Positions 20,891 to 31,470 of a DNA stretch of 64,000 bases are shown one piece after another. Numbering within the stretch: the stretch's first letter is position 1; every line of letters begins with the position of its first letter. Position numbers and translations under genes: made by a program. This stretch comes from Omphiscola glabra (Eukaryota > Mollusca > Gastropoda > Lymnaeidae). The notes below the pieces were generated by a model. That model had not been told where the DNA came from. It ran no database searches and saw only the letters and a list, made by a program, of their open reading frames with translations. The stretch is from the NCBI GenBank assembly GCA_964017045.1, contig OZ024809.1, positions 11,848,307-11,912,306 on the forward strand, in the 5' to 3' direction.

Positions 20891-22292
20891 CCTCCCAAAC
20901 CCCACAAAAAGGTTTGCATACACCTTTCTCTACGTGATGATATAATCTCACAAAAACATCTCTATCATGTTTAGACCACGTCCGTGTTCTTTGCGGTGGA
21001 TGTCGGACAAAACTATGGCGTCTATTGCGATTCATGTGTCTAAAATGTTTGTCTAGCATTGCGATCTGCTCTAAGTGTCCCAGAACGTGTGCTGTGTCCG
21101 CGTCGGTCAATTTTCATTTCAACACACGTGCATTACACAACACTAACTACACGCATACATTTCCTACATACACAAACATGTGTGCATTTTTTTTTCTTTC
21201 TTCTTCTTCCCTTCTCTCGATCAACCCTCGTCTGTGCTGAACCCGAACCATCTCTCGGTGCTAAACAAACATATAGTATTGCAGTTTCGCTGTTAACTAC
21301 GTGATATAACTAGTACACCGCCAGTCGGGCCCAGCCCCGCAGATGTAAGGCTACAAATATTTGCAGAGCTGGTGTGACGAGATTTGACGAAGGGAGAGAA
21401 AAAAAATTTTAACAAAACTCAGGCGCAAATATTCCTTTATCTTTAATGTGGGCCCTTTTCCTACTTTAATGGCCCCAGCCTTAAAAACACAGGCCCATTT
21501 GTCATGTACTTGCTTCCATTTGTCATTTTATAATCGCAGCCAGAGGCGTATTCCAAAAAATATTAAAAAAATGTTCGGGTGCCTCCAAAATCTACACGTG
21601 AGCATGTGAAAGGCAATAAAATATATTATTATTTAATGTGTTTAAATATATATATCATCCCTTTTTTAGTTTTCCTAAATGGGATAATTGGTTCGAAACC
21701 TAGGGTGGTTCGAATCCCCACATCGAATTCGCCCATGCGCTTGTCAGTGTTTTAACGTGGGGTTTTTTTTTTTTTTGGGGGGGGGGGGGGGGATTTAATA
21801 ACAGTGTCTAGGTGCACATACATCGGGTAGACCAGGGCCACGCCCAAAACGAGGCTAGCGACAGGTAAACAAACTCCCAGGATCTGACTACCTAAAACAA
21901 GAATCCTGATATCAGAAAGACTTCGTAAAGCGTTCTAAGGTTGGTCGTGGGTTCGATTCCTGGTAAAGTGGGGAGGGGGGGGGGGATTTTCAAACGTCAC
22001 TTCCTGCTGGTGGATTTTGGGAGACGAGTAGGAGGGTACGTCACTGGGATCTGATGGATGAGGTCGGGACGACCAGGTTGTAGAGATTAGCGAATGTTCT
22101 GTCCATAACATTGCGAAAAAGCAAGAGTCTGGGAAATCTCGTAATCTGTATCAGGACGTAAGGTAGCATACAGTTGCCTGTAGCGTATCGTCTATCATGG
22201 ATCGGTCGGCCCTCGATAAGCCGATTACGCGTGTCTTCAAACCTAGATCCGGTCTGAAAAGGCATCGATCCAAGTGCAATTGTTGAAAGAGG
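20891..22292. other. Spacer with SINE/hAT-like fragments
   Basis: A hAT-like left end CAGAGGCGTATTCC lies at about 21542. B-box-like GGTTCGAATCCCC (about 21708) and GGGTTCGATTCCTGG (about 21952) suggest tRNA-derived SINE relics, but I could not find matching A boxes or tails. A G run is at 21777-21792. No gene. Confidence 0.35.
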
Positions 22293-22785
22293 TACCCTTG
22301 CTCAGTTACCAGAAGTAGCCTTGATCAGTTACCAGAAGTAACCTTGTTCAGTTACCAGAAGTAACCTTGTTCATTTACAAGAAGTAACCTTGTTCAGTTA
22401 CCAGAAGTAACCTTGTTCAGTTACTAGACGTAACATTGTTCAGTTACCAGAAATAACCTTGTTCAGTTACCAGAAGTAACCTTGTTCAGTTACTAGACGT
22501 AACATTGTTCAGTTACCAGAAATAACCTTGTTCAGTTACCAGAAATAACCTTGTTCAGTTACCAGATGTAACCTTGTTCAGTTATTAGACGTAGCCTTGT
22601 TCAGTTACCAGAAGTAGATATTTGTTCAGTTACCAGAAGTAACCTTGTTCAGTTATTACAAGTAACATTGTTGTTCAGTCATCAGAAATAACCTTGTTGG
22701 TTACCAGAAGTAGACATTAGTTCAGTTACCAGAAGTAACACTTGTTCACTTAAAGAGAAGTAACACGTGTTCAGTTACCAGAAGG
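22293..22785. repeat. 23-bp minisatellite, ~21 copies
   Basis: The core is TTCAGTTACCAGAAGTAACC. A two-unit variant with TTACTAGACGTAACATTG repeats at about 22425 and 22490, showing block duplication. The right part is degenerate and stops just before a hAT-type element. Confidence 0.95.
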
Positions 22786-22800
22786 TGCACGAAACTACGA

Positions 22801-23007
22801 CAGAGGTCGGCGAATTCCGACTCGCAAGCCGCATGCGGCTCTTTAACGACCTAAATGCGACTCGGCCAGTTGGCCAACAAATCGGTTTTGACTCCGAAAA
22901 ACATGGTTCTTGACAGGTTCTTGAAAAGAAATTTGGCTCTCAAACTTGTTTTAATCATCCTGATGTTGATTTTAGGCTCTTTTGACTAATGAGTTTGCCG
23001 ACCACTG
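22801..23007. mobile_element. hAT-type MITE, 207 bp
   Basis: The left end is CAGAGGTCGGCGAA and the right end TTTGCCGACCACTG. Subterminal copies of GGCTCTTT face each other. Flanks AACTACGA (22793-22800) and GACTAGGA (23008-23015) match at 6 of 8. It sits a few bases beyond the last unit of the 23-bp array. Confidence 0.75.
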
Positions 23008-23134
23008 GACTAGGAAATCGGACAGCGTTGACGGTTCTACAAGAAAGTTAATCAATCCATCAGCTACTAATGTTGAAACCTTTGATAGCATACTCTACAT
23101 GCTGTGCATACCTGGCTCACGGGGTAGGTGCTTG

Positions 23135-23395
23135 CTATAGAAGCAAACCTCATCACGTGAGTTTGGTGTCATATAAGCAAACCTCATCACGTGAGCATGG
23201 TGTTATAGAACCAAACTTCATCCCGTGAGCATGGTGTTATAGAACCAAACCTGATCACGTGAGCATAGTGTTATAGAAGCAAACCTCATCCCGTGAGCAT
23301 GGTGTTATAGAACCAAACCTCATCCCGTGAGCATGGTGTTATAGAACCAAACCTCATCACGTGAGCATGGTGTTATAGAACCAAACCCAATCATG
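23135..23395. repeat. 34/35-bp minisatellite, 7-8 copies
   Basis: The core is CATCACGTGAGCATGGTG followed by TTATAGAACCAAACCT. Several units contain the palindrome TCACGTGA (E-box type). Others have CCCGTGA. Confidence 0.95.
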
Positions 23396-24049
23396 TTAAA
23401 TATATCTTGACAAAGTGCGCGTCAAAGTGCCAACATTCAGCAATAGCTTATCCTTTTGTTATGCTAGACCTGAGAGTTCTGATATTTCTCATAGTTCTGA
23501 TAAATCTGAATATAGTTCCGACAGTTCATAATTTCAGATCGAACAAATACCTCATTAAGAAAAAAAAATAGTTGTTGTGCCATGTCTCACAAAGACGGTA
23601 TGTTGTGATGGAGACAGCTCTCATCGTGAAACAGATGTCATATATTTCTTCAAACAAGGTAACCCTACTCTGCCCCCCCCCTCCAATTTAACGTTGATGT
23701 ATCATGGTGACCTGCACCTTCTGCACTGAGTCGAGCGTCGCCCACACCTGAGACTATTTCCTAAATGACACAAAGTGTCACACTGGCAGGACGATAAGCC
23801 AAAACCTGTCAGACAGCTGGCACCCCCAAACACCCCGTGTGTCAGACAGCAATCACCTCACTCACTTGGGGTTCAGATTGCAACCCATCTAATATTCAGA
23901 CTGCCGACACCCTACCCCCACCCCCTGCTCCGACAGTCGATACTCCACCCACCCCCATGTTAAGACAACAGTCATCCAACCCACACCCCTCTTGAGACAG
24001 GAACTACCCCACCCACTCCAGGATCAAACTGCAAGCACCTTCTTGATAG
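23396..24049. other. Spacer, no gene assigned
   Basis: C/A-rich sequence after 23670, with irregular phrases resembling the next array (CAGACAGC.A). No gene. Confidence 0.5.
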
Positions 24050-24785
24050 CAACAAGCGTTATGTTCAGACAGCAACCAGCGTTATGTTCAGACAGCAACC
24101 AGCGTTATGTTCAGACAGCAACCAGCGTAATGTTCAGACAGCAACCAGCGTTATGTTCAGACAGCAACAAGCCATATGTCCTGGCAGAAACAAGACGCAT
24201 GTCAAGATACTAAACACCCATATTATTATGTTGAGTCAGCAACCAGCCTAATGTTCAGATAGCAGCCAACCTTAGGTTCAGACAACAACCAGCCTAATGT
24301 TCAGAAAGCAGCCAACCTTAGGTTCAGACAACAACCAGCCTAATGTTCAGACAGCAGCCAACCTTAGGTTCAGACAGCAACCAGCCTAATGTTCAGATAG
24401 CAGCCAACCTTAGGTTCAGACAGCAACCAGCCTAATGTTCAGATAGCAGCCAACCTTAGGTTCAGACATCAACCAGCCTAATGTTCAGATAGCAGCCAAC
24501 CTTAGGTTCAGACAGCAACCAGCCTAATGTTCAGATAGCAGCCAACCTTAGTTTCAGAATGCAACCAGCCTAATGTTCAGACAGCAACCAGCCTAATGTT
24601 CAGACAGAAACCAGCCTCTTGTTCAGACATCAGCCAACCTTAGTTTCAGAAGGCAACCAGTCTAATGTTCAGACAGAAACCAGCCTCTTGTTCAGACATC
24701 AGCCAACCTTAGTTTCAGAAGGCAACCAGTCTAATGTTCAGATATCAACCAGCCTAATGTTCAGACAGCAACCAGCTCATCTTCA
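24050..24785. repeat. 23- and 46-bp minisatellite
   Basis: 24050-24190 has six 23-bp units (core GTTATGTTCAGACAGCAACC). From 24228 the period doubles to 46 bp, alternating CAGCCTAATGTTCAGA and CAACCTTAGGTTCAGA, for about 12 dimers. The second half is a dimeric higher-order form of the first. Confidence 0.95.
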
Positions 24786-24857
24786 GCGACCGCCTCTTAA
24801 TAGATTAATTCGGGTCCGAGTCGCGACTTTTGGATCGGCCCAACTTGTTCACGAACA

Positions 24858-24995
24858 CCGATGAACGGAATAATCCACACAGATGAGCGAAATAATCCAC
24901 ATCGATGAGCGCAATAATCCACACCGATGAGCGGAATAATCCACAGCGTTGAGCGGAGTAATCCCAACCGATGAGCGAAATAATCCACACTGAGG
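24858..24995. repeat. 22-bp minisatellite, ~6 copies
   Basis: The core is GATGAGCGAAATAATCCACA. Confidence 0.9.
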
Positions 24996-25159
24996 AGCAT
25001 TAGAGTATACAGTACTCCAATACCCCGTGCAATAACATCTCCAGCACTTTGCGCTCCAGCGATGAACGGACCAACTTCAAAACATTATCCACACCGTCCC
25101 CTCTCCTCCAAACATAAATAAATAACGAACTGTTCACCATTCTAAGTCACTTGAACTTG

Positions 25160-26100
25160 ATTTGAAGTCCAAGCATTTGATACCAAGTACAAGCATTTGA
25201 TACCAAGTACAAGCATTTGATACCAAGTACAAGCATTTGATACCAAGTGCAAGCATTTGATGCCAAGTACAAACATTTGATACCAAGTACAATCATTTGA
25301 TACCAAGTACAAGCATTTGATGCCAAGTACTAGCATTTTATACAAGTCCAAGCATTTGATGCCAAGTACAAGCATTTGATGCCAAGTACAAGCATTGGAT
25401 GCCAAGTACAAGCATTTGATGCCAAGTCCAAGCATTTGATGCCAAGACCAAGCATTTGATGCCAAGTACAAGCATTTGATGCCAAGTACAAGCATTTGAT
25501 GTCAAGTACAAGCATTTGATGTCAAGTACAAGCATTTGATGCCAACTACAAGCATTTGATACCAACTACAAGCATTTGATGTCAGGTACAAGCATTTGAT
25601 CCCAAGTACAAACATTTGATACCAACTACAAGCATTTGATACCAAGTACAAGCATTTGATGCCAAGTACAAGCATTTGATACCAAGTACAAGCATTTGAT
25701 GCCAAGTACAAGCATTTGATGCCAACTACAAGCATTTGATGCTAAGTACAAGCATTTGATGCCAACTACAAGCATTTGATGCCAACTACAAGCATTTGAT
25801 GCCAACTACAAGCATTTGATGCCAAGTACAAGCATTTGATGCCAAGTACAAACATTTGATACCAACTACAAGCATTTGATACCAAGTACAAGCATTTGAT
25901 GTCAAGTACAAGCATTTGATGCCAGGTACAAGCATTCGATGCCAAGTACAAACATTTGATACCAACTACATGCATTTGATGCCAAGTACAAGCATTTGAT
26001 GCCAAGTACAAACATTCGATACCAAGTGCAAGCATTCGATACCAAGTACAAGAATTCGATATCAACTGCAAGAAATTAACATCGAGTACAAGAATTTGAT
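25160..26100. repeat. 20-bp minisatellite, ~47 copies
   Basis: The unit is CAAGCATTTGATGCCAAGTA, with variants GATACC, AACTA and AAACATT. It is almost free of indels over 900 bp. Confidence 0.97.
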
Positions 26101-26636
26101 ATGATATGCGATGTGGTGCGATACTTTATTATTTTACCACCAATCCTCTCCCTGAGAACCCCTATTCGTGAACACATATGATACTTAACAAAAAAATATT
26201 AACACAAAGAGCTGTATCAATTAAACATAAAGTTAAGAAATGTAGTGACCTCCTAAAGTCGATAATGAAACCAATTGGCGCCATTGTCAGAGTGTTGTCA
26301 TGTGTGATAGCCGGCCCCCACTTCGCCCTTGTTTAAGAAGCCAGATTGTTTAGCATGAATGATTCCCCCGCTTTTGGTCTTAAGCACTGGGGGTCGGGTT
26401 CATTAGTAACGAGCCAATGAGCGCATCGTACGACTCCGACCCCCTAAACGGCGTGGATTGACCGAAGCAACCGATCCACACGAGCCACATCGGTCGGATG
26501 TATCCATTAACGGTAGACTTAACCAGTAATCAAACGATAGAGTTGGAAGTACATTGGAAGTTTTTTAGTTTCTCAGCAGTTAGAAATCTTTTAAAAATTC
26601 AAATTAATTTTAGCAGTATAAATTTGTTTTCTTTTT
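26101..26636. other. Spacer, nothing assigned
   Basis: No recognisable gene or repeat. AT-rich toward the right. Confidence 0.5.
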
Positions 26637-26644
26637 ATCTAGAC

Positions 26645-27245
26645 CAGGCCTGCACAACTCAAAATGTAAGGCGGGCCTGCACAACTCAAAATGTAAGGCG
26701 GGCCTGGACAACTCAAAATGTAAGACGGGCCTGGACAACTCAAAATGTAAGGCGGGCCTGGACAACTCAAAATGTAAGGCGGGCCTGGACAACTCAAAAT
26801 GTAAGACGGGCCTGGACAACTCAAAATGTAAGACGGGCCTGGACAACTCAAAATGTAAGGCGGGCCTGGACAACTCAAAATGTAAGGCGGGCCTGGACAA
26901 CTCAAAATGTAAGACGGGCCTGGACAACTCAAAATGTAAGACGGGCCTGGACAACTCAAAATGTAAGGCGAGCCTGGACAACTCAAAATGTAAGACGGGC
27001 CTGGACAACTCAAAATGTAAGACGGGCCTGGACAACTCAAAATGTAAGGCGGGCCTGGACAACTCAAAATGTAAGGCGGGCCTGGACAACTCAAAATGTA
27101 AGACGGGCCTGGACAACTCAAAATGTAAGACGGGCCTGGACAACTCTAAATGTAAGTCAGGCCTGGACAACTCAAAATTTAAGACGGGCCTGGACAACTC
27201 AAAATGTAAGACGGGCCTGGACAACTCAAAATGTAAGGCGGCCCG
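26645..27245. repeat. 27-bp minisatellite, ~22 copies, hAT-derived
   Basis: The core is GCCTGGACAACTCAAAATGT. The first unit is the element's own terminus (GCCTGCACAAC). Units carry AAGGCGG (G) or AAGACGG (A) in the approximate order GGAGGAAGGAAGAAGGAA, a tendency to a four-unit 108-bp period. The 9-residue repeat frame is a by-product of a unit divisible by three. Confidence 0.97.
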
Positions 27246-27411
27246 TAATACTTCATGAAAAACGTGTGCGGGCCGAAAGAACATAGGACGGGGGGGGGGG
27301 GGGGGGGAGAGCTATTAAGAAAATAATAAGAAAAAAGAATATTCCGTTACTTCGCGGGCCGCAAACTGGGTGCTGGCGGGGCGCATACGGGCCGTAGGTT
27401 GTGCAGGCCTG
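26645..27411. mobile_element. hAT-type element with internal satellite, perfect TSD
   Basis: The left end CAGGCCTGCACAAC and right end GTTGTGCAGGCCTG are exact inverted repeats. The 8-bp flank ATCTAGAC is identical at 26637-26644 and 27412-27419. The right interior (GCGGGCCGCAAACTGGG ... CATACGGGCCGTAG) is the usual hAT-type subterminal sequence. The left interior is replaced by a 27-bp tandem array. A long G run lies at 27290-27307. No transposase. Confidence 0.92.
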
Positions 27412-27722
27412 ATCTAGACCAATAGTTTGAACTTTTCAATCCCTTTTGCAATGGTCCAATTTAAAATATTTTTTAAAAAAACAGTCCAAAAGTTATGAAA
27501 CATTTCAATTGATTGTCTTAACACCAGGTGTCAGCCAAATTTCCCCTATACACCAGAAGACCACCCAAGAAGTTATAATTGCAACTGACAGTCACAAATT
27601 AAGATTGCTAATTATATCACGAATCCAAACTAATAGGAAATAACAAACTAATTTTTTTTCTCTTTACTTCGACAGACGACCTCATTTCAGAAAAAAATAC
27701 AGACACAGATCAGATTTTAAAG

Positions 27723-27919
27723 CCTTGGTTCTCAACCTTCCCAATGTCTCGACCCTTTAATACAGTTCACCATGTTGTGTCGACCCCCCAACCACAGAAT
27801 TATATTCGTTGTTGCTTCATAACTGTAAAGTATTTGTGTTTCCGGTGGTTTTAGGCGAACCATGTAAAAGCGCCGTTCGACCCACAAAGGGGTCGAGACC
27901 CACGGGTTGAGAACCGCTG
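27723..27919 (-). mobile_element. SPIN-like hAT MITE, 197 bp
   Basis: On the minus strand it starts CAGCGGTTCTCAACC and continues with CGACCCCTTTG, 'ACAGTTATGAAG', 'ACTGTATTAAAGGGTCG' and GGAAGGTTGAGAACC. This order agrees with what I recall of SPIN hAT miniature elements, known from tetrapods, some arthropods and a pond snail. Flanks TTTTAAAG (27715-27722) and CTTTAAAG (27920-27927) match at 7 of 8. Confidence 0.8.
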
Positions 27920-28014
27920 CTTTAAAGGGTAATTTTTTTTTATGAAAGGATAAACTTTAACCTTCGTGAAATTGGAACATTTCTTTTAGGAATCCTAAAG
28001 GGTAACATCATTAA

Positions 28015-28126
28015 CGTCGGGGGGGGGGGGGGCGTCATAAGACCTTGAGAGCCCCCTCCTCTTTACCTGGTGCTAATCGTTGATCGCAAGGAGTTGCGTT
28101 AATGTCCCCATTGCCTCAACCTGTTC
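28015..28126. other. G run and short spacer
   Basis: A 13-G run lies at about 28020. The phrase CATTGCCTCAACCTG at 28109 is repeated at 28386 within the next array. Confidence 0.7.
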
Positions 28127-28785
28127 CCTACGTCGCCATGGCTGCTTACGTCGTGTGACTGCTTAAGTCATCATGGCTGCTTACGACGTCATAGCTGTTT
28201 CGTCACCATGGCTGTTTACGTCGTCATAGCTGTTTCGTCATCATGGCTGCTTACGTCGTCATGGCCGCTTACGTCGCCATGGCTGCTAACGTCGCCATGG
28301 CTGCTTAGGTCGTCATGGCCGCTTACGTCGCCACGGCTGCTTACGTCGTCATGGCTGCTTAGGTCGTCATGGCTGCTTACGTCGCCATTGCCTCAACCTG
28401 TTCCCTACGTCGCCATGGCTGCTTACGTCGTGTGACTGCTTAAGTCATCATGGCTGCTTACGTCGTCATGGCTGCTTACGTCAACATGGCTGCTTACGTC
28501 GCCATGGCTGCTTATGTCGTCATGGCTGCTTACGTCAACATGGCTGCTTACGTCGCCATGGCTGCTTATGTCGTCATGGCTGCTTACGTCGCCATGGCTG
28601 CTTATGTCGTCATGGCTGCTTAGGTCGTCATGGCTGCTTAGGTCGTCATGGCTGCTTAGGTCGTCATGGCTGCTTAGGTCGACATGGCTGCTTACGTTGT
28701 CATAGCTGCTTACGTCACCATGGCTGCTTACATCGTCATGGCTGCTTACGTCGTTATAGCTGTTTCGTCACCATGGCTGCTTAAG
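28127..28785. repeat. 18-bp minisatellite, ~36 copies
   Basis: The unit is GTCGTCATGGCTGCTTAC with GTCGCC and TTAGG variants. A block beginning with the non-repeat phrase CATTGCCTCAACCTG (28109) recurs 277 bp later (28386), so the left edge of the array was itself duplicated into it. Confidence 0.95.
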
Positions 28786-29289
28786 TCATCAGTTCATCGC
28801 CAGGCGCTTGTTCATCGTCTGGTTCCTTCCAATCTAAACCATGGGTGTGGTCAGTGGGTGCTCTTTCTTCTTGTTGTTTTATTTTGAAGTTGTACCAGAG
28901 GCGTTGCCTGATAGGGGCGGGGAAGCAACACTCTTTACACGTGTACATGCAAAAAGTCAAAATGGTGCCTCAACTAAAGTCATCAAAAGTGTGCACATCA
29001 AAATGTCAACAGAAGTGTACAAAACAAAATCATCATGAATAGTGTTCAAAGCAAAGTCAACAGAAATGTACACACCAAAGGGTCAGGAGTGTCATGAAAC
29101 ATTAAATAGAACACTGACCCATCAAAAATATCGAAACACATCTAATTACATAAAACTATATACGCAGGTAAAAATAGCCTTAGTTGCACACCTGTGTGAT
29201 CGACCCCCCCCCACCACCCATATGTTGATAAGGCCACCTGTGGCAGTCACATTTATCATGGATACTAAATCAATAACAGGTTTTAGTCA
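28786..29289. other. Spacer, nothing assigned
   Basis: 28960-29100 has loose repeats of AGTGT.CA.A..AAA.TCA. No gene recognised. Confidence 0.45.
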
Positions 29290-29495
29290 AGGTGTAGTGG
29301 GACAAAGTGGTCACTGGTCAAGTCGTTCATGTTGTGATCAGTTTAGGGGTACTGGTCAACTCATTCATATTGTGGTCAGTTAAGGGGTACTGGTCAGCTC
29401 AAACATATTGTGGTCAGTTTAGGGGTACTGGTGAACTCATTCATATTGTGGTCAGTTAAGGGATACTAGTCAACTCATTCATATTGCCTTAATAT
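29290..29495. repeat. ~38-60-bp repeat, ~4 copies
   Basis: The core is GTGGTCAGTTAAGGGGTACT followed by GGTCAACTCATTCATATT. Confidence 0.85.
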
Positions 29496-29524
29496 TTAAA
29501 GTATAATTTGCCAATCCTAACACC

Positions 29525-29715
29525 CATCCTAAGACTGCGCCGTCCAATCTAAGACCGCGGTGTCCAACCTAAGACCGCGCTGTCCAACCTAAGACCGCGC
29601 CGTCCAACCTAAGACCACGCTGTCCAGTCTAAGACCGCGCTGTCCAACCTAAGACCGCGCTGTCCAACCTAATACCGCGCTGTCCATCCTAAGACCGCGC
29701 TGTCCAGCATAAGAC
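29525..29715. repeat. 20-bp minisatellite, ~10 copies
   Basis: The unit is CTAAGACCGCGCTGTCCAAC. Confidence 0.95.
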
Positions 29716-29937
29716 TTGGCTGTCAGAGACAAACCTTAAGGGTGCATGTCTGCAGCATCGCCAAATATTCAGAAGCCTGTAGAATCAGAGCATAGTTCCT
29801 CTACGGGAGATGATATTGAACTACAGCGTCGACATGTTCTTTTGTAGTTAAGTTTTTTCAATGAAGCATGTAGACTTGACAGATACCATTACGAAAGTAA
29901 AACGTCCGAACGCAACACGTCGGCTCCACCTCTTTAG

Positions 29938-30028
29938 GAACTAATCCGCGCTAGAGAATCGAACCCTGGACAGCTGGACCTAGCTGGAAGCATCAGAAGT
30001 ACGAGTGCACCAAGCCAAGAAGTCGACT
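29938..30028 (-). mobile_element. Possible tRNA-derived SINE head
   Basis: On the minus strand GGCTTGGTGCACTCG (A-box-like) is followed about 35 bases later by GGGTTCGATTCTC (B-box-like), giving a partial T-arm. No tail or second copy was found in the window, so a chance match remains possible. Confidence 0.3.
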
Positions 30029-30109
30029 ATGTCTTTAACAGAATGGAACTCATTCGATCCGGAAACGTTTCCATAACGACACATTCAAAATTCGAGACCT
30101 CATCAGTTT

Positions 30110-30560
30110 TATGTTTCGTGGGCTGGGCGTCACGCGCACGATATGACTACTAGTCACGTGATGCACCAACGAGACACCCGAGCCGCTATGTATCAACATG
30201 TCTTGCAGCAGTGCACTGTTCGGTGTAAGGTGGGACTGCATAACTTAGCACTCCACTCTTCGTGTCGTATGACGACATCAACCGATGCTGCCTCGAGGTC
30301 AGATCTGACGGACGAGGTCTCACCTGCCACGTTTGACCGATATCTTTCGCCGGAACTGACTGCCACGTCGGGTTACCACCGGTCGAAAAGGACAGGGAAT
30401 GCGCGGGCTCAGTCGCGAATGACGCGTCACGTGACCCAGTTCGACGTGAACAGTCACACCTTGATTGACTGCAGAGCACGTGATTGGCGTGGCGGTCGCA
30501 TTTTTTCTTCTGTCACATTCAGTGTCACGTTGCCACGGGAAAGCGATCATGAATATTTTG
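30110..30560. promoter_or_regulatory. CpG- and E-box-rich stretch, candidate regulatory
   Basis: It contains TCACGTGA at 30154-30161 and 30427-30434 and CACGTG at 30477-30482, the last next to GATTGG (reverse CCAAT). CpG is frequent compared with the neighbours. The frame 30143-30763 extends into the next satellite and is not recognised. Function is inferred only from motifs. Confidence 0.25.
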
Positions 30561-30589
30561 CTACCAATGTCTACATATTTCTAGCCCCC

Positions 30590-30935
30590 AATCTTCAAAA
30601 CATCACAAAATCTTTGGAACATCGAAAAATTTTCAGAACTTCACATAATCCTAAAAACATCAAAAAATGTTCAGAACTTCACATAATCCTAAAAGCATCA
30701 AAAAATTCTTCAGAACTTCACATAATCCTAAAAGCATCAAAAAATCTTCAGAACTTCACATAATCCTAAAAGCATAAAAAAAATCTTCAGAACTTCAGAT
30801 AATCCTAAAAGCATAAAAAAAATCTTCAGAACTTCACATAATCCTAAAAACATCACAAAATCCCCAAAGCATCACAAAGTCTTCAAAACATTAGAACATA
30901 TTCAGAACATCACATAATCTTCAGAATATCAAGAT
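30590..30935. repeat. 37/38-bp minisatellite, ~8 copies
   Basis: The core is CAGAACTTCACATAATCCTA followed by AAAGCATCAAAAAATCTT. The edges are degenerate. Confidence 0.92.
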
Positions 30936-31104
30936 CTGACAAAATCGTTCAGCCTGAACCAAGCCAAGCAGACTTAATTAACGTTTCTTAATAAGTTTAG
31001 GGTCAACAATTTATGTCATCATTCAACGGTAACTTTAAACATTACAAATATGTTCTTGACTAAAGAGCAAAAAAAAAGAGCGTACGGATGTGATATCTAA
31101 TTGC

Positions 31105-31470
31105 GAAGTAAGAAAGTGTCATTTGAAACCGCATAGTAAGAGAGTGTCATTTGAAACCGCATAGTAAGAGAGTGTCATTTGAAACAGCTAATTAAGGAAG
31201 CATCCTTTGAAAAAGCCAATTATGAAAGTGTCATTTGAAAAAGCCAATTATGAAAGTGTCATTTGAAAAAGCCAATTATGAAAGTGTCATTTGAAATAGC
31301 CAATTATGAAAGTGTCATTTGAAAAAGCCAATTATGAAAGTGTCATTTGAAATAGCAAATTATGAAAGTGTCATTTGAAATAGCCAATTATGAAAGTGTC
31401 ATTTGAAAAAGCCAATTATGAAAGTGTCATTTCAAATAGCCAAGTAAGGGCGTGTCATTTCAAACAGCCA
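31105..31470. repeat. 28-bp minisatellite, ~13 copies
   Basis: The core is AATTATGAAAGTGTCATTTG followed by AAAAAGCC. Confidence 0.95.

Noticed and set aside
20166..21110. Multiple 95-259-codon frames on both strands
   Set aside because: By-products of the 21-bp array, whose unit is a multiple of three.
21706..21965. Two tRNA B-box matches
   Set aside because: No A box at the correct distance and no cloverleaf, so not called as tRNA genes. Kept only as possible SINE relics.
26498..27286. 262-codon frame with a 9-residue repeat
   Set aside because: It is the 27-bp array inside a hAT element, and opposite-strand frames are equally open.
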